Positions 1-8,573 of a stretch of DNA of 42,547 bases are shown one piece after another. The DNA is taken from assembly GCA_016875405.1 (NCBI GenBank), contig VGRJ01000030.1, positions 1-42,547 of the forward strand, given 5' to 3'. The DNA comes from Deltaproteobacteria bacterium. GTDB lineage: Bacteria; Myxococcota_A; Polyangia; Polyangiales; Polyangiaceae. Under the pieces are notes generated by a model. The model made no database searches. It saw only the letters and a list, made by a program, of their open reading frames with translations, and had not been told where the DNA came from. Each line of letters begins with the position of its first letter. The first letter of the stretch is position 1. Position numbers and translations under genes: made by a program.

Positions 1-3000
1 ACCACCGTCCCCGCCGAGTCATCGAGTGAGTCCTCCGCGTGCTCCTCGACCTCGGAGGGTGCGGGCGTCGCTGCAAGCCCGACGTGAGACGTGATGATTC
101 GAGTGGCGGCGGTTGCGATGGACGCGCCCGATTCGGGCTGCGGCATCGGCTCGGGCGGGGCAAAGGAGGGTGTCGCAGGAGCCGCAGCGAGCGGGGCTTG
201 CGGCTGAGGCACTGATGCGGGGGAGGGCAGTCGCGACGGGTCGAAGCTCGCCGGCGGCGCCATCGTCGCAAAGACGGGAGGCGCGAGGTCGGCAACCGAT
301 GGCGGAGCAGCGTCGACGTAACCGACGGGCGGTTTCGCGTTGGTGCCAAGCTGGAGCGAGCGCGTGATCGTCAGCACATAAACCGCGCGCTTCAACACCT
401 CCACGGTGGTAACGCCTGCAGCCGCGAGGGCCTGCAGCGACCGCGGCTCCTCGAGCAGCGCGTCCACCACCGCGGCCTCGCGATGGTCGAAGCCCAGACG
501 CCCGATTGCTGCGAGCGGATGAATCGTCAGAGCCAGCTGGCCGAGTCGCGCGAGCGTCTGGTCGATCAGCGGATCCCGCTTACGGTGCCGCACCCCGATG
601 GTGATGAGCGCGAGCGGATCGACCCCGATCGGCTCACGCCCACCATAACCGGCGAGCAAATCGTGGTCCTTGAAGAACATGTAGGTCGTGTCTTCAGGGA
701 GCGCGAGCAGGTGCTCCAGCTTCTGCTGAGCCTGCATCTTGAGGGCGATCTCGATCATCCCCTCGTCGACCATCCCCGTACGAATTAGGTACGCGCCGTG
801 CAGCTCGCCGGATCGGCTGATGGCGGCGTGACTCGCGAGGAGACCGTCCGCCTCGATTACCCCGAGCGTGAGGAGCACCTTGTCGAGCGGCGCGACGTCG
901 CCAAACGTGCGTACGTTGACGGGGCGGCCCTCTTCGACCGTGAAGGCGTGGATGGCATCCATCGCCGCCGACGTGAGCACGACGGTGCCCGACAATTGCT
1001 GGTCGAGGAGGTAGACGAGCAGGTTCGTGAGCGGCGTCTTGCGTAGGAGGCCCTCGGCCGTCGGAGCGAGCCCCTCCGCGCGCTCCTCGAACCACTCGAA
1101 GGCGGGTTGTGCGCGCTCTGCGATGCGACGCTCGGCGGCTGCGTCCGGATAGGCATCGCTCTCCGATACGTCGCTAGCCCCGAGCATTCCTCTCGGGAGT
1201 CCAGCGGGCGGAGGGATCGCAGGGGGGCCGTCGTCTATCGAGATCTCGCCGGTGGTTGCGAGGTCCAAAGCGCGGTCGTCGCGCGTGGGTGAGTAGAGCT
1301 CGTTCGTCATCGCAAGGTCCGAGAGGCTCTTGCCCGGCTCGAACGCCGCATCGAGCGCTGCGTCGAGCGCGACCTCAAAGGGCTCTTCGAGCTTGGTCGC
1401 CACGGTGACCCCACGCGCCGGTACGGGAGTCAGCATGGCACCAGGGCCTGGCCCGAGCGACGGGTCGAACACTATCGTCGAGCCGTCATCGCTCTGCTGT
1501 GCGACGAGCCCGGCGCCGAAGGCCCCGAGTAGGCCATCGTCTGGGGGCAGGTCGATGGCGAGCGCATCCGAGTCGTCTGGCTTCGTCGATAGGGCGTCCG
1601 CGAACTCCTGGCGTCGCTGGTTCGAGGTCGACTCGGTGAAGCGCGGCGTTGGCGAGAACTGGGGGACTGGAGCGGCGACGGGAGAGCGTTGCGGCGGGGG
1701 TGTGAGCTCGATTCGGCCGAGCGCGATCGGGCGCGGCGTGAGCTGAGGCGAGGGCGTCGGCTGCGGCGTATCCGCTTGCGCCAGTGCCTCTTGCTCGAGC
1801 GCGATGAAGCCCGGCGGCCGGCTGTCGGTCGCGGAGTCGCCGATGTCGGGGGCGTCTGGGGTCACGGGGACGGTGATGCGTCGCGCGCCTTGGTTCAGTG
1901 GCCCCGCCGCCTGTGCCGTCGCGACGGCGGCAGCGACGGCTCCCGTCGCGGTCGCGCGGCGGCCACCACGAGGCTCCGTCGAGCCATCACCGAGCGCCAT
2001 TACGCGCGAAATATAAACGCCCTGCTCCGCCGCGCCGTCGAGGTCGAGTGGCGGCGCGCCGTCGAGCGTTCCGCCAGATGCGTCGAGCACCGGCTGCACC
2101 AAAGGGAAGCCGAAGCGCCGCGGGTCGTTCGGCGTCTGGAGCACCATGGCGACCTGGCCGTTCGAAAGCTCGACCGTCGTGCCCGTTGGGTACATCCCCA
2201 ACGCAGCCATGAGCATGCGGGCGGTGGTCTTATCCGCTTCGTCGCGTCCTTCGCGAAGCAGGTGCATCATCGCCTGCTCGGCCGTGCGCTCCTCATCCGG
2301 ATCGGCGAGGAGCTCGGTGAAGCGGCGGGCGGTCGCGACGATACGGGCCTCGAGCGACACCGAGTGAACGCCGGCATACGCTGCGCGCGCGTTGTCGCGC
2401 ATGTTGAGGCTGAGGGCCTCATAGACGAGGGCCGTGTGCATCATCCCCGACTCGCTGCAGCCGTTCAGCGAGGTGACGACGACCGCGGTAGCGGCTGGGA
2501 GCTCGCGCTCCTGTTCGATGCCGATGCGCGGCAGCATCGCGCCGACGCGGTCTTCTCCCTCCGGCCCAGTCCCCGCCACGCGCGGAAGGCCGACATCGTA
2601 GAGGAGCGACGCCATCGCGACGCGCGACAGGGTCGCGAGCTGATCCGATAGCTGACGCGTCATCGCGAGCGTGAGCATCGCGGCGTTCACTGCGCGGCCG
2701 GCCGACTCACCGCGGACGTTGTAGAGAACGACGCCTGCGAGGAACGCTGGAGACTGCTTGGACGTCATCTCGTGGGTGACGTCGACGAGCTGCTCCACTA
2801 CGCGCTGGACGGCGTTGATCGAGTCCGTCTTCCCGCGCTGGATCGACTCGAGGAATCGTCGCACCGCGACGACCGCAAGGCAGTAGCTGCGGACGAGCAC
2901 CTCCTGAGGCGAGAGGTCCTCGTTCATGCGACGCGCCTTCAGCGGCCGCCCCTTGCGAAGGCGTAGGCGCGCGTAACGGACCGACTGCGGCGGTGGCCCG

Positions 3001-3404
3001 GCGTTTCGAAGCGCGAGGCCGAGGGTCGTCTGGAAGGTCTTCAGCTCCTCGACAGGGACGTCGTAGCCGATCGCGATCTCATCAATGCCGAAGCGCGCGA
3101 GGATCTCCGCGACCTCGAGGGCCGATTCGTAGACTTGGCGCCCCGCGCGAAACAGGCGTCGCCCGATGTAGACCGATTTGTCCGCGAAGTAGATGCGCGG
3201 GTTTGCGCCGGTCCGTCGACCGAAGTCCATGATCGCCTGCTGTGCTGCGAGGAGCTGCTGGCGCTGTGCTTCGTTCTCGCTCGTATACAGGGTTGCCTGC
3301 TTCACCAGGCGATGCAGCTCGACCATGACGGCCGAGGCGAGGACGTCTTCGTCGGCTGCCTGGGCCCTCGGACGGGCAGCTTGTTGCTGGCTTGCGGTGG
3401 TCAC
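1..3404 (-). CDS. Large degenerate HD-GYP / DUF4388 signalling protein (partial, 3' end outside window)
   Basis: The minus-strand frame stays open from a GTG at 3404 to the window edge, giving at least 1134 residues. The GTG overlaps the TGA of the upstream kinase gene (GTGA), so the two are translationally coupled. Residues about 10-120 form a helical and beta module. Residues about 200-430 resemble an HD-GYP domain: the C-terminal signature (YPTGTTVEL, then NGQVAMV) is present, but the metal-binding HD is YD (LLYDVGL) and no GYP motif is seen, so c-di-GMP phosphodiesterase activity is unlikely. Two Pro/Ala-rich linkers follow. Residues about 775-900 look like a DUF4388 (PATAN-type) domain (TPLTNLLVYLLDQQLSGTVVL), typical of deltaproteobacterial signalling proteins. 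The last visible 130 residues are Pro/Ala-rich. It is probably a scaffold or sensor working with the kinase; that role is inferred. Confidence 0.85.
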   Translation of the reverse strand, partial: MTTASQQQAARPRAQAADEDVLASAVMVELHRLVKQATLYTSENEAQRQQLLAAQQAIMDFGRRTGANPRIYFADKSVYIGRRLFRAGRQVYESALEVAEILARFGIDEIAIGYDVPVEELKTFQTTLGLALRNAGPPPQSVRYARLRLRKGRPLKARRMNEDLSPQEVLVRSYCLAVVAVRRFLESIQRGKTDSINAVQRVVEQLVDVTHEMTSKQSPAFLAGVVLYNVRGESAGRAVNAAMLTLAMTRQLSDQLATLSRVAMASLLYDVGLPRVAGTGPEGEDRVGAMLPRIGIEQERELPAATAVVVTSLNGCSESGMMHTALVYEALSLNMRDNARAAYAGVHSVSLEARIVATARRFTELLADPDEERTAEQAMMHLLREGRDEADKTTARMLMAALGMYPTGTTVELSNGQVAMVLQTPNDPRRFGFPLVQPVLDASGGTLDGAPPLDLDGAAEQGVYISRVMALGDGSTEPRGGRRATATGAVAAAVATAQAAGPLNQGARRITVPVTPDAPDIGDSATDSRPPGFIALEQEALAQADTPQPTPSPQLTPRPIALGRIELTPPPQRSPVAAPVPQFSPTPRFTESTSNQRRQEFADALSTKPDDSDALAIDLPPDDGLLGAFGAGLVAQQSDDGSTIVFDPSLGPGPGAMLTPVPARGVTVATKLEEPFEVALDAALDAAFEPGKSLSDLAMTNELYSPTRDDRALDLATTGEISIDDGPPAIPPPAGLPRGMLGASDVSESDAYPDAAAERRIAERAQPAFEWFEERAEGLAPTAEGLLRKTPLTNLLVYLLDQQLSGTVVLTSAAMDAIHAFTVEEGRPVNVRTFGDVAPLDKVLLTLGVIEADGLLASHAAISRSGELHGAYLIRTGMVDEGMIEIALKMQAQQKLEHLLALPEDTTYMFFKDHDLLAGYGGREPIGVDPLALITIGVRHRKRDPLIDQTLARLGQLALTIHPLAAIGRLGFDHREAAVVDALLEEPRSLQALAAAGVTTVEVLKRAVYVLTITRSLQLGTNAKPPVGYVDAAPPSVADLAPPVFATMAPPASFDPSRLPSPASVPQPQAPLAAAPATPSFAPPEPMPQPESGASIATAATRIITSHVGLAATPAPSEVEEHAEDSLDDSAGTV

Positions 3405-6325
3405 GAGTCGAGTTCCTTGCTCGTGTAGGACTTGCCGAGGCGCGTCATCAGGGTCTCGGCGGCCTTGCCGGCGACGCGCCTGAGATCGGAGGTGTTCCAG
3501 GGGCGACGGCGAGCGGCGTTCTCGAGGACGGCGAGCGGGTTCTGACTGTCGGCGTGCTTACCGAGCGATTCGGCTGCGGCTGCGCGAGTCTTGTCGAGTA
3601 GCGCGTCCGACATGAGGCCATGTTGGTCGAGCACCTGGATCAGCATCGCCTCCGCGCGTGGCGGATTCAGCGTGTAGAGCGTCTCGAAGAGCTGCCTTTG
3701 TTCGTCGACCGGACGCTTACGGAAGGCGTCGAAGGCTTCGATTGCACGCACGAGGCCGGGCCCGGCCGAGCGGACGTGATGGTGGCGCATCGTCGTGAGC
3801 GCGGCCATGCGGAGCTTCGGGTCGTTCGCCTCGATCCACTCGACGAGGAGCTTCGCGAGCTGCTCGTCGGAGGGGGTCATCAGCGCCGCGGCCTCGCAGC
3901 GAAGCGCCGGGTTCGAGCTATTCATGAGCGGCTTGAGTAGCGCGAGCGCCTCGACGTTTCGGGTGGCGGTGACGAGGGCAAGGCAGCGCTGCGCGAGGGC
4001 GGGCTTCAGCTGGTCGAGTCGGGCGATGACGTACGCCTCGCGCCCAGCGACGTGCCGCTCGATGTACGCCATGACGAGCTCGAGCGACTCTCCCTCCTCG
4101 AGCTGGTTGATCGCGGAGAGCGCGTCGTCGAACCAGGTCCCGTCGAGGGTGCCGAGGATGGTCCGAAGGCCGTTGAAGATCGTCTCGCGCGACGCCGCCG
4201 GGAGCGACTCGACGCTTAGAGTGCGAAGCAGCTGTCGAAGGATGGCTGCCGGGAAGATGTTTTTGGCGAGGCCCACGATCGTGAGTTCGCGCGGCATCAG
4301 CGGCGCGCGTCGTCGCTCCTGCATCGAGAGCTTCGCGAGGCTCTCGATGCGCTCTGCGAGCGTGTAGTAGACCTCGAACATTAGATCGTACCGATCGCGC
4401 GTCAGGAATTGGTGGGCAAACTGGGAGACGGGCTCGAGCAGGAGCTTCGTGTCGCCGCGCGCCTCGGCATCGGCGTACGCCTCGACCACGATGTCGAGGT
4501 ACCGACCCTTCCAGGACTCGATGTCGAGCAAGAGCCTCCCCGCGAGCGCCGTCTTCTCGATCGGGCTAAGCTCGAGAGCCGCCGAAGCGGCGACGGCATC
4601 GATGCCGCTCTGATTCGTGGTGACGGCCATCACCGCGACCTCGCGGAGGTCCTCACGTGCCATTGACTCGAGGTGCGCGACCTCGGTGAGGAGCTTCTCC
4701 TCCTCTCCGTCCGCCGCGACCTCCTCGAACATCCTGTAGGTGATGTGGCCGAAGTCAGCCTCCCAGAGTGCGCGCTTGATGTCGGCGTTCACCGGGTCCG
4801 CATTCGGATCCATGAGGAGGATCCGGACGAGCTGGAAGACCTCGTCCTCGCTGACGCCTGGGCCGATCTTCAGCTGCTCGACGCCCGCGGCGCAAAGATT
4901 GTACGGAATGACGTCGCTCGGCGCCCCAGGCTCCCAGACCGCTCGCTCCTCGTCGCTGTTTGGCGCGCGCGCGACGAAGCAGAACGGGTGCACGAGCCAG
5001 GTGAGGCAGTCTGGGTCAAGGCGGAGCGACTCGGTCGCGATGCGATGGAGCGCCCGGACGCGCCCCTTCGACTCGGTATGGTCGAGCGTGTAGGTGCGGA
5101 AGCTCGGGAGCGCGCGCTCGAAGCGGTCGAAGAACCCTTTGATGCGAAGGTGCGGGTCTTCTTCGTCTCCGGCGGCGGTGCGCGTGAGCTTGTCGGCGGG
5201 GGCGAGCTCGACCTGCGTCGCACGGGCTCGGCGGAGTTGCTCTTGGGGCGCGGCGGGCGCGGGTGCTGGAGGCGGAGGAGCGGGCGCGCGTGGTGCCGAA
5301 GAGGGTCCGGGCTCGAACGCTTGGGGTGTTTGAGCCCCCATCGCTGGCGCCGGGGCGCGCTGCGCGGCGGGAGCGGCTTGTGCGGTCGGCGCGCTCGCCA
5401 CTGCTGGCGCTCCAGCGCCGGGGCCGTTGCCGTAGGGGTTGCCCCCGAGGGCTCGCACGACGCGGCGGCACTCGTCGCGCATCTCGTGGGCCGAGGCGAA
5501 GCGATTGCGGCGGTCCCACTGGAGCGACTTGTCGACGATCGCGATCACCTCGAGCGGCAGCTCCGGCGCGATGCGGGCTACCGACGGGGCTGGCTGCGTC
5601 GCGGCGAGGATGAACGCCTCGTTGTCGCTCTTTCCTTGGTGAAGGCGCTGGCCGCTGAGAAGGGCGTAGAGCGTCGCACCCATCGCGAACACGTCCGAGC
5701 GTCCGTCGAGGCTGTCGCTCTTGCCCATCGCCTGTTCGGGCGACATGTACGAAGGGGTTCCGAGCGCGGTGCCTGCGCGCGTCATCTCGCCACCGCCGGC
5801 CTCGCGCAGCTGCGCGACGCCGAAGTCGAGGAGCTTCACCACGCCCTCGTGCGTCACGAAGATGTTCGCGGGCTTCAGGTCGCGGTGGATGATGTTGAGG
5901 TCGTGAAACGGTCCGAGCGTATCGAGCACCGCTTCGGTCACGCGGAGGGCCTCGATCGGCGGGACGATCCGCTTGTGCCGCTTCCAGACCTCCTGGAGCG
6001 TCTCGCCCTCGAGCAGCTCCATGACGAGGAAGGACTCGCCGAGCTCGGTCTCGTCATCGTCGAGGATTGCGACGCGGCCATTGTGGTCGACCTTGTTCGC
6101 GACGTACCCTTCGCGCAGAAAGCGTCCCTTGACGTTCTCGTCTCGCGCGAACTCCGTGTGCAGGACCTTCAAGGCCAGGCGCGAGCCGTTACGGTGGGTG
6201 GCTGCGTACACCGCCGCCATGCCGCCGATCCCTAGGACCTTGTCGAGCCGGTACTTGCCCTTGACCCACTGACCAATGCGCTCGTTGGCCTTTTCCTTCA
6301 TCGAGCGCGAACCGGCGCTCTGCAT
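3401..6325 (-). CDS. Ser/Thr protein kinase with C-terminal HEAT-repeat region
   Basis: This is a cytoplasmic Hanks-type kinase of 974 residues. The kinase domain spans about residues 25-290: Gly-rich loop GIGGMAAVY (32-40), ATP-binding Lys in LALKVL (53), HRDLKPAN (147-154), DFG (167-169) and SPE (195-197). All catalytic residues are present, so it should be active. A Pro/Ala-rich linker (about 300-370) leads to about 600 helical residues with HEAT-like repeats. No membrane segment is visible. I chose ATG 6325 (AGGAC about 14 nt upstream). The frame extends to GTG 6454, but that would overlap the pilS-like gene; GTG 6352 and ATG 6301 are alternatives. It lies downstream of pilC and the pilS-like gene and overlaps the next gene by 4 nt, so it probably signals to or from that DUF4388 protein. 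A link to pili is inferred from position only. Confidence 0.93.
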   Translation of the reverse strand: MQSAGSRSMKEKANERIGQWVKGKYRLDKVLGIGGMAAVYAATHRNGSRLALKVLHTEFARDENVKGRFLREGYVANKVDHNGRVAILDDDETELGESFLVMELLEGETLQEVWKRHKRIVPPIEALRVTEAVLDTLGPFHDLNIIHRDLKPANIFVTHEGVVKLLDFGVAQLREAGGGEMTRAGTALGTPSYMSPEQAMGKSDSLDGRSDVFAMGATLYALLSGQRLHQGKSDNEAFILAATQPAPSVARIAPELPLEVIAIVDKSLQWDRRNRFASAHEMRDECRRVVRALGGNPYGNGPGAGAPAVASAPTAQAAPAAQRAPAPAMGAQTPQAFEPGPSSAPRAPAPPPPAPAPAAPQEQLRRARATQVELAPADKLTRTAAGDEEDPHLRIKGFFDRFERALPSFRTYTLDHTESKGRVRALHRIATESLRLDPDCLTWLVHPFCFVARAPNSDEERAVWEPGAPSDVIPYNLCAAGVEQLKIGPGVSEDEVFQLVRILLMDPNADPVNADIKRALWEADFGHITYRMFEEVAADGEEEKLLTEVAHLESMAREDLREVAVMAVTTNQSGIDAVAASAALELSPIEKTALAGRLLLDIESWKGRYLDIVVEAYADAEARGDTKLLLEPVSQFAHQFLTRDRYDLMFEVYYTLAERIESLAKLSMQERRRAPLMPRELTIVGLAKNIFPAAILRQLLRTLSVESLPAASRETIFNGLRTILGTLDGTWFDDALSAINQLEEGESLELVMAYIERHVAGREAYVIARLDQLKPALAQRCLALVTATRNVEALALLKPLMNSSNPALRCEAAALMTPSDEQLAKLLVEWIEANDPKLRMAALTTMRHHHVRSAGPGLVRAIEAFDAFRKRPVDEQRQLFETLYTLNPPRAEAMLIQVLDQHGLMSDALLDKTRAAAAESLGKHADSQNPLAVLENAARRRPWNTSDLRRVAGKAAETLMTRLGKSYTSKELDS

Positions 6326-6363
6326 CGAATGGGCTGAGTCCTGCGTCGTCACAAGTGCACCCG

Positions 6364-6374
6364 GGTTGACAACC
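6364..6374. promoter_or_regulatory. Small palindrome upstream of the kinase gene
   Basis: GGTTG-A-CAACC is a perfect 5+1+5 inverted repeat between the pilS-like stop and the kinase start, next to a TATAAG stretch on the minus strand (about 6377-6382). It could be an operator or part of an internal promoter for the kinase. No well-spaced -35 box was found, so this is only a candidate. Confidence 0.2.
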
Positions 6375-6393
6375 TTATACCGAAGTTCGCCAG

Positions 6394-8571
6394 TCAGCGC
6401 CGCTTTCGGCGCTGCGTATTCGACTTGGTGCTGCCGTCGCCGAGGCCTTCGCACTGGCTCGCGCGAAGAACGACGTGCACACCTCGGTTCGAGGGGACCG
6501 CGCGGTTCCAGGCATCGCCTGACTCTGCGCTCCCGACGAAAAAGTCCAGGTGGCGCCCCTTCACCTTCGAGCCGCGGTCTTCGGCGATGAAGCAGCCGTC
6601 GTGTGGCTTTCCTTCGAGGTCGCGAAGCCCGTTCATTTCGGGGACGTAGAGCACCGTACCCAGGGGGATCTCAGAGGGGTCGACCGCCACGGTTCGGAGC
6701 GGAGTGATCGGCCTCCCGTTGGCTCCACGCCCCCAGGGGAACGCGGCGCGGTCGAGCAGCTCGTAGCAGATCTTGTGACCGGTTCTCGGGCACTCCGCCG
6801 CGCATTCGCAGCCACGCTTCGCGAAGCTCACCGTCTCACCACTCGCGAGTCGGCCGCTGCCCTGGACGCACAGCTTGTCGTGAAAATCCTGGCTCACCGT
6901 CCGGAGCGGCTGGCAACTCCCGGCGAAGAGTGCGCGCGTCGGTCCAGTCTCCGGGTACGTGGGCTCTTCAGGAAAGAAGTAGTACGTATTGCGAAATAGC
7001 TCAGTCGATCTCGCGCCCGCTCCGCCGACCGTCACCGGGATGGGCGCGAGCGGGTCCGGCGCAGCGGGGGGCGTCGTCGCCGGGGCCGGCTCTGGGCGAA
7101 CCGCGACGCTTGCCTGTCGCGTCGCCGTCGCGGACCAGCCGTCATCGTCCACCACGTCTTCGCTCGGAGCGAGCGTCGGACGCACGTAGTCGCGGCCGGC
7201 GCAGCCCGCTGCAAGCAACAGCAACGACGCGGCGACAGCGACCTCGCCGACCTTGCCGGCCGACGAGGGAACATCTCCCTCCTCATGCACGACGCGTCCT
7301 TCGGGGACCGTCACCGTGAACTGCGCGCCGCCGTCGGTCGCCGTGGAGGCCTCGATGATGAAGTCGTGGCCGTCTAGGATCTGCTTCACGACCGCGAGCC
7401 CGATGCCGACGCCGTGGCTGCGCGTCGTGTAAAACGCTTCGAAGAGCCGCTCTCGATGAGTCTCGTCGATGCCGGGGCCGTGGTCGCGAACGACGAGCTC
7501 GACGCTTCGATCGGCGCGCCGGTTCAACGCCACCTTTACCTCACCCCCAGCAGGACTCACCTGCAGTGCGTTGCGAACCAGATTCCAGAGCACCTGGTGC
7601 ATCTGCCCTCGGTCGGCCTCGATTTGAAGCGACGATGGGCCGTCGTAGCGAACGGCGACGCCCTCTCCGAGGCCTGAGCTCCGCGAGAGCTCGACGACGC
7701 CTGCCACGACGTCCGCGAGATCGACGATTTGTCGCTCGGGGGTGCGCGGCCGACTCAAGTCGACCATGTCGGTGACCAGCTGGTTCAAGCGGGCCGTCTC
7801 CTGCTCGATGATCCGGCAGAGCTGTCGCTCCTCGTCCGCGAGCCCTTCGCCGGTCCGCAGCAGCTCGATGGACCCGCGAATCGACCCGAGGGGATTGCGG
7901 ATCTCGTGGGCGAAGCCCGCGGCGAGTCGGCCGAGCGAAGCGAGCCGCTCGGCTTCGAGCGCGCGACGGTTCGCATCTTCGAGCTTCCCGCCGAAGAAGC
8001 GGAGGCGTTCCGCAAGGTACGCCGCAAGGAGCGCGACCACGAGGGTCGCGAGCACCGTGCTGAACGCCGGATACACCATGTCTCCCGAGCTCACGAGGTA
8101 CGCGGTCGCCGACTGATCGCTCGGCGGCGCGAGCCCGCCCGTCGCAAACGCGTAGCAGAGCCCGAGGTAGAGCGCCGAGCCCGCGGATGCGGCGGAAATC
8201 GCCCCGGACGTGCCGAGGAGGATCGCCCCCGAGACGCTGGTGAGACCGTAGAGTGAGGTCGAGCCGCTCGTGACGCCGCCGGAGATGTAGACGATGGCGG
8301 TCCAGGTCAGCTGGTCGATGGCGAGCTGTGCGTGAGCGACGGGGCGATGCCAGCGCTCCGCGCGAAGCGGGAGGGCGAACAGCGCGGTGGTGATGAAGGC
8401 AAGCGACGCCGTCGCGACGGCCACCTGGCTCGAGAAGCCACTCAGCTCGGGCAGGTAGTAGAGCTCGATGACGAGTAGGAAGACCCCGAGGACCGCGAGT
8501 CGCACGAAGCTGAGCGCGACGAGGCGCCGCCCGAGCGGAGAGTCGACGCCGACGCGGAACGAGAGATTCAC
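6394..8571 (-). CDS. pilS: PilS-like sensor histidine kinase fused in frame to a 3D-domain lipoprotein-like region
   Basis: GTG start 2 nt after pilC; 725 residues. About six hydrophobic segments lie in residues 18-190. A HisKA/HATPase_c kinase follows: phospho-acceptor His222 in AHEIRNPLG, N box LWNLVRNALQ (328-337), DHGPG (363-367), and GVGIGLA (387-393). Order and topology match PilS of the PilS/PilR pilus regulators, and pilC-pilS adjacency is known in myxobacteria; no pilR or pilA is in the window. A normal kinase would end near residue 425. Here the frame continues into a hydrophobic stretch with a lipobox (LLLAAGC, Cys457), a Pro-rich spacer and a Cys-rich 3D domain (about 620-690; AEDRG and HLDFF Asp residues) of the MltA/RpfB type, expected in the periplasm. 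A good Shine-Dalgarno (GAAGGA) sits 6 nt before an in-frame GTG at 7290, so the 3D part may also be made separately as about 298 residues. Confidence 0.85.
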   Translation of the reverse strand: MNLSFRVGVDSPLGRRLVALSFVRLAVLGVFLLVIELYYLPELSGFSSQVAVATASLAFITTALFALPLRAERWHRPVAHAQLAIDQLTWTAIVYISGGVTSGSTSLYGLTSVSGAILLGTSGAISAASAGSALYLGLCYAFATGGLAPPSDQSATAYLVSSGDMVYPAFSTVLATLVVALLAAYLAERLRFFGGKLEDANRRALEAERLASLGRLAAGFAHEIRNPLGSIRGSIELLRTGEGLADEERQLCRIIEQETARLNQLVTDMVDLSRPRTPERQIVDLADVVAGVVELSRSSGLGEGVAVRYDGPSSLQIEADRGQMHQVLWNLVRNALQVSPAGGEVKVALNRRADRSVELVVRDHGPGIDETHRERLFEAFYTTRSHGVGIGLAVVKQILDGHDFIIEASTATDGGAQFTVTVPEGRVVHEEGDVPSSAGKVGEVAVAASLLLLAAGCAGRDYVRPTLAPSEDVVDDDGWSATATRQASVAVRPEPAPATTPPAAPDPLAPIPVTVGGAGARSTELFRNTYYFFPEEPTYPETGPTRALFAGSCQPLRTVSQDFHDKLCVQGSGRLASGETVSFAKRGCECAAECPRTGHKICYELLDRAAFPWGRGANGRPITPLRTVAVDPSEIPLGTVLYVPEMNGLRDLEGKPHDGCFIAEDRGSKVKGRHLDFFVGSAESGDAWNRAVPSNRGVHVVLRASQCEGLGDGSTKSNTQRRKRR
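6396..6413 (-). other. GC-rich hairpin at the 3' end of the pilS-like gene
   Basis: AGCGCCG and CGGCGCT form a perfect 7-bp stem around a 4-nt loop, and the stem runs into the TGA of the histidine kinase gene. There is no U-run after it on the minus strand, so it is more likely an mRNA-processing or stability structure, or a partial terminator, than a classic intrinsic terminator. It could set different expression levels for pilC-pilS and the downstream kinase genes. Confidence 0.4.
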
Positions 8572-8573
8572 GC

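Noticed and set aside
1689-2651. 320-residue plus-strand frame in the first 3.4 kb
   Set aside because: The minus strand carries a longer frame with DUF4388 and HD-GYP-like patterns; this one is Arg-rich without any motif.
4673-6235. 520-residue plus-strand frame opposite the kinase gene
   Set aside because: It is antisense to a kinase with all catalytic motifs; composition is Arg/Leu/Glu-rich as expected for the shadow of a GC-rich gene.
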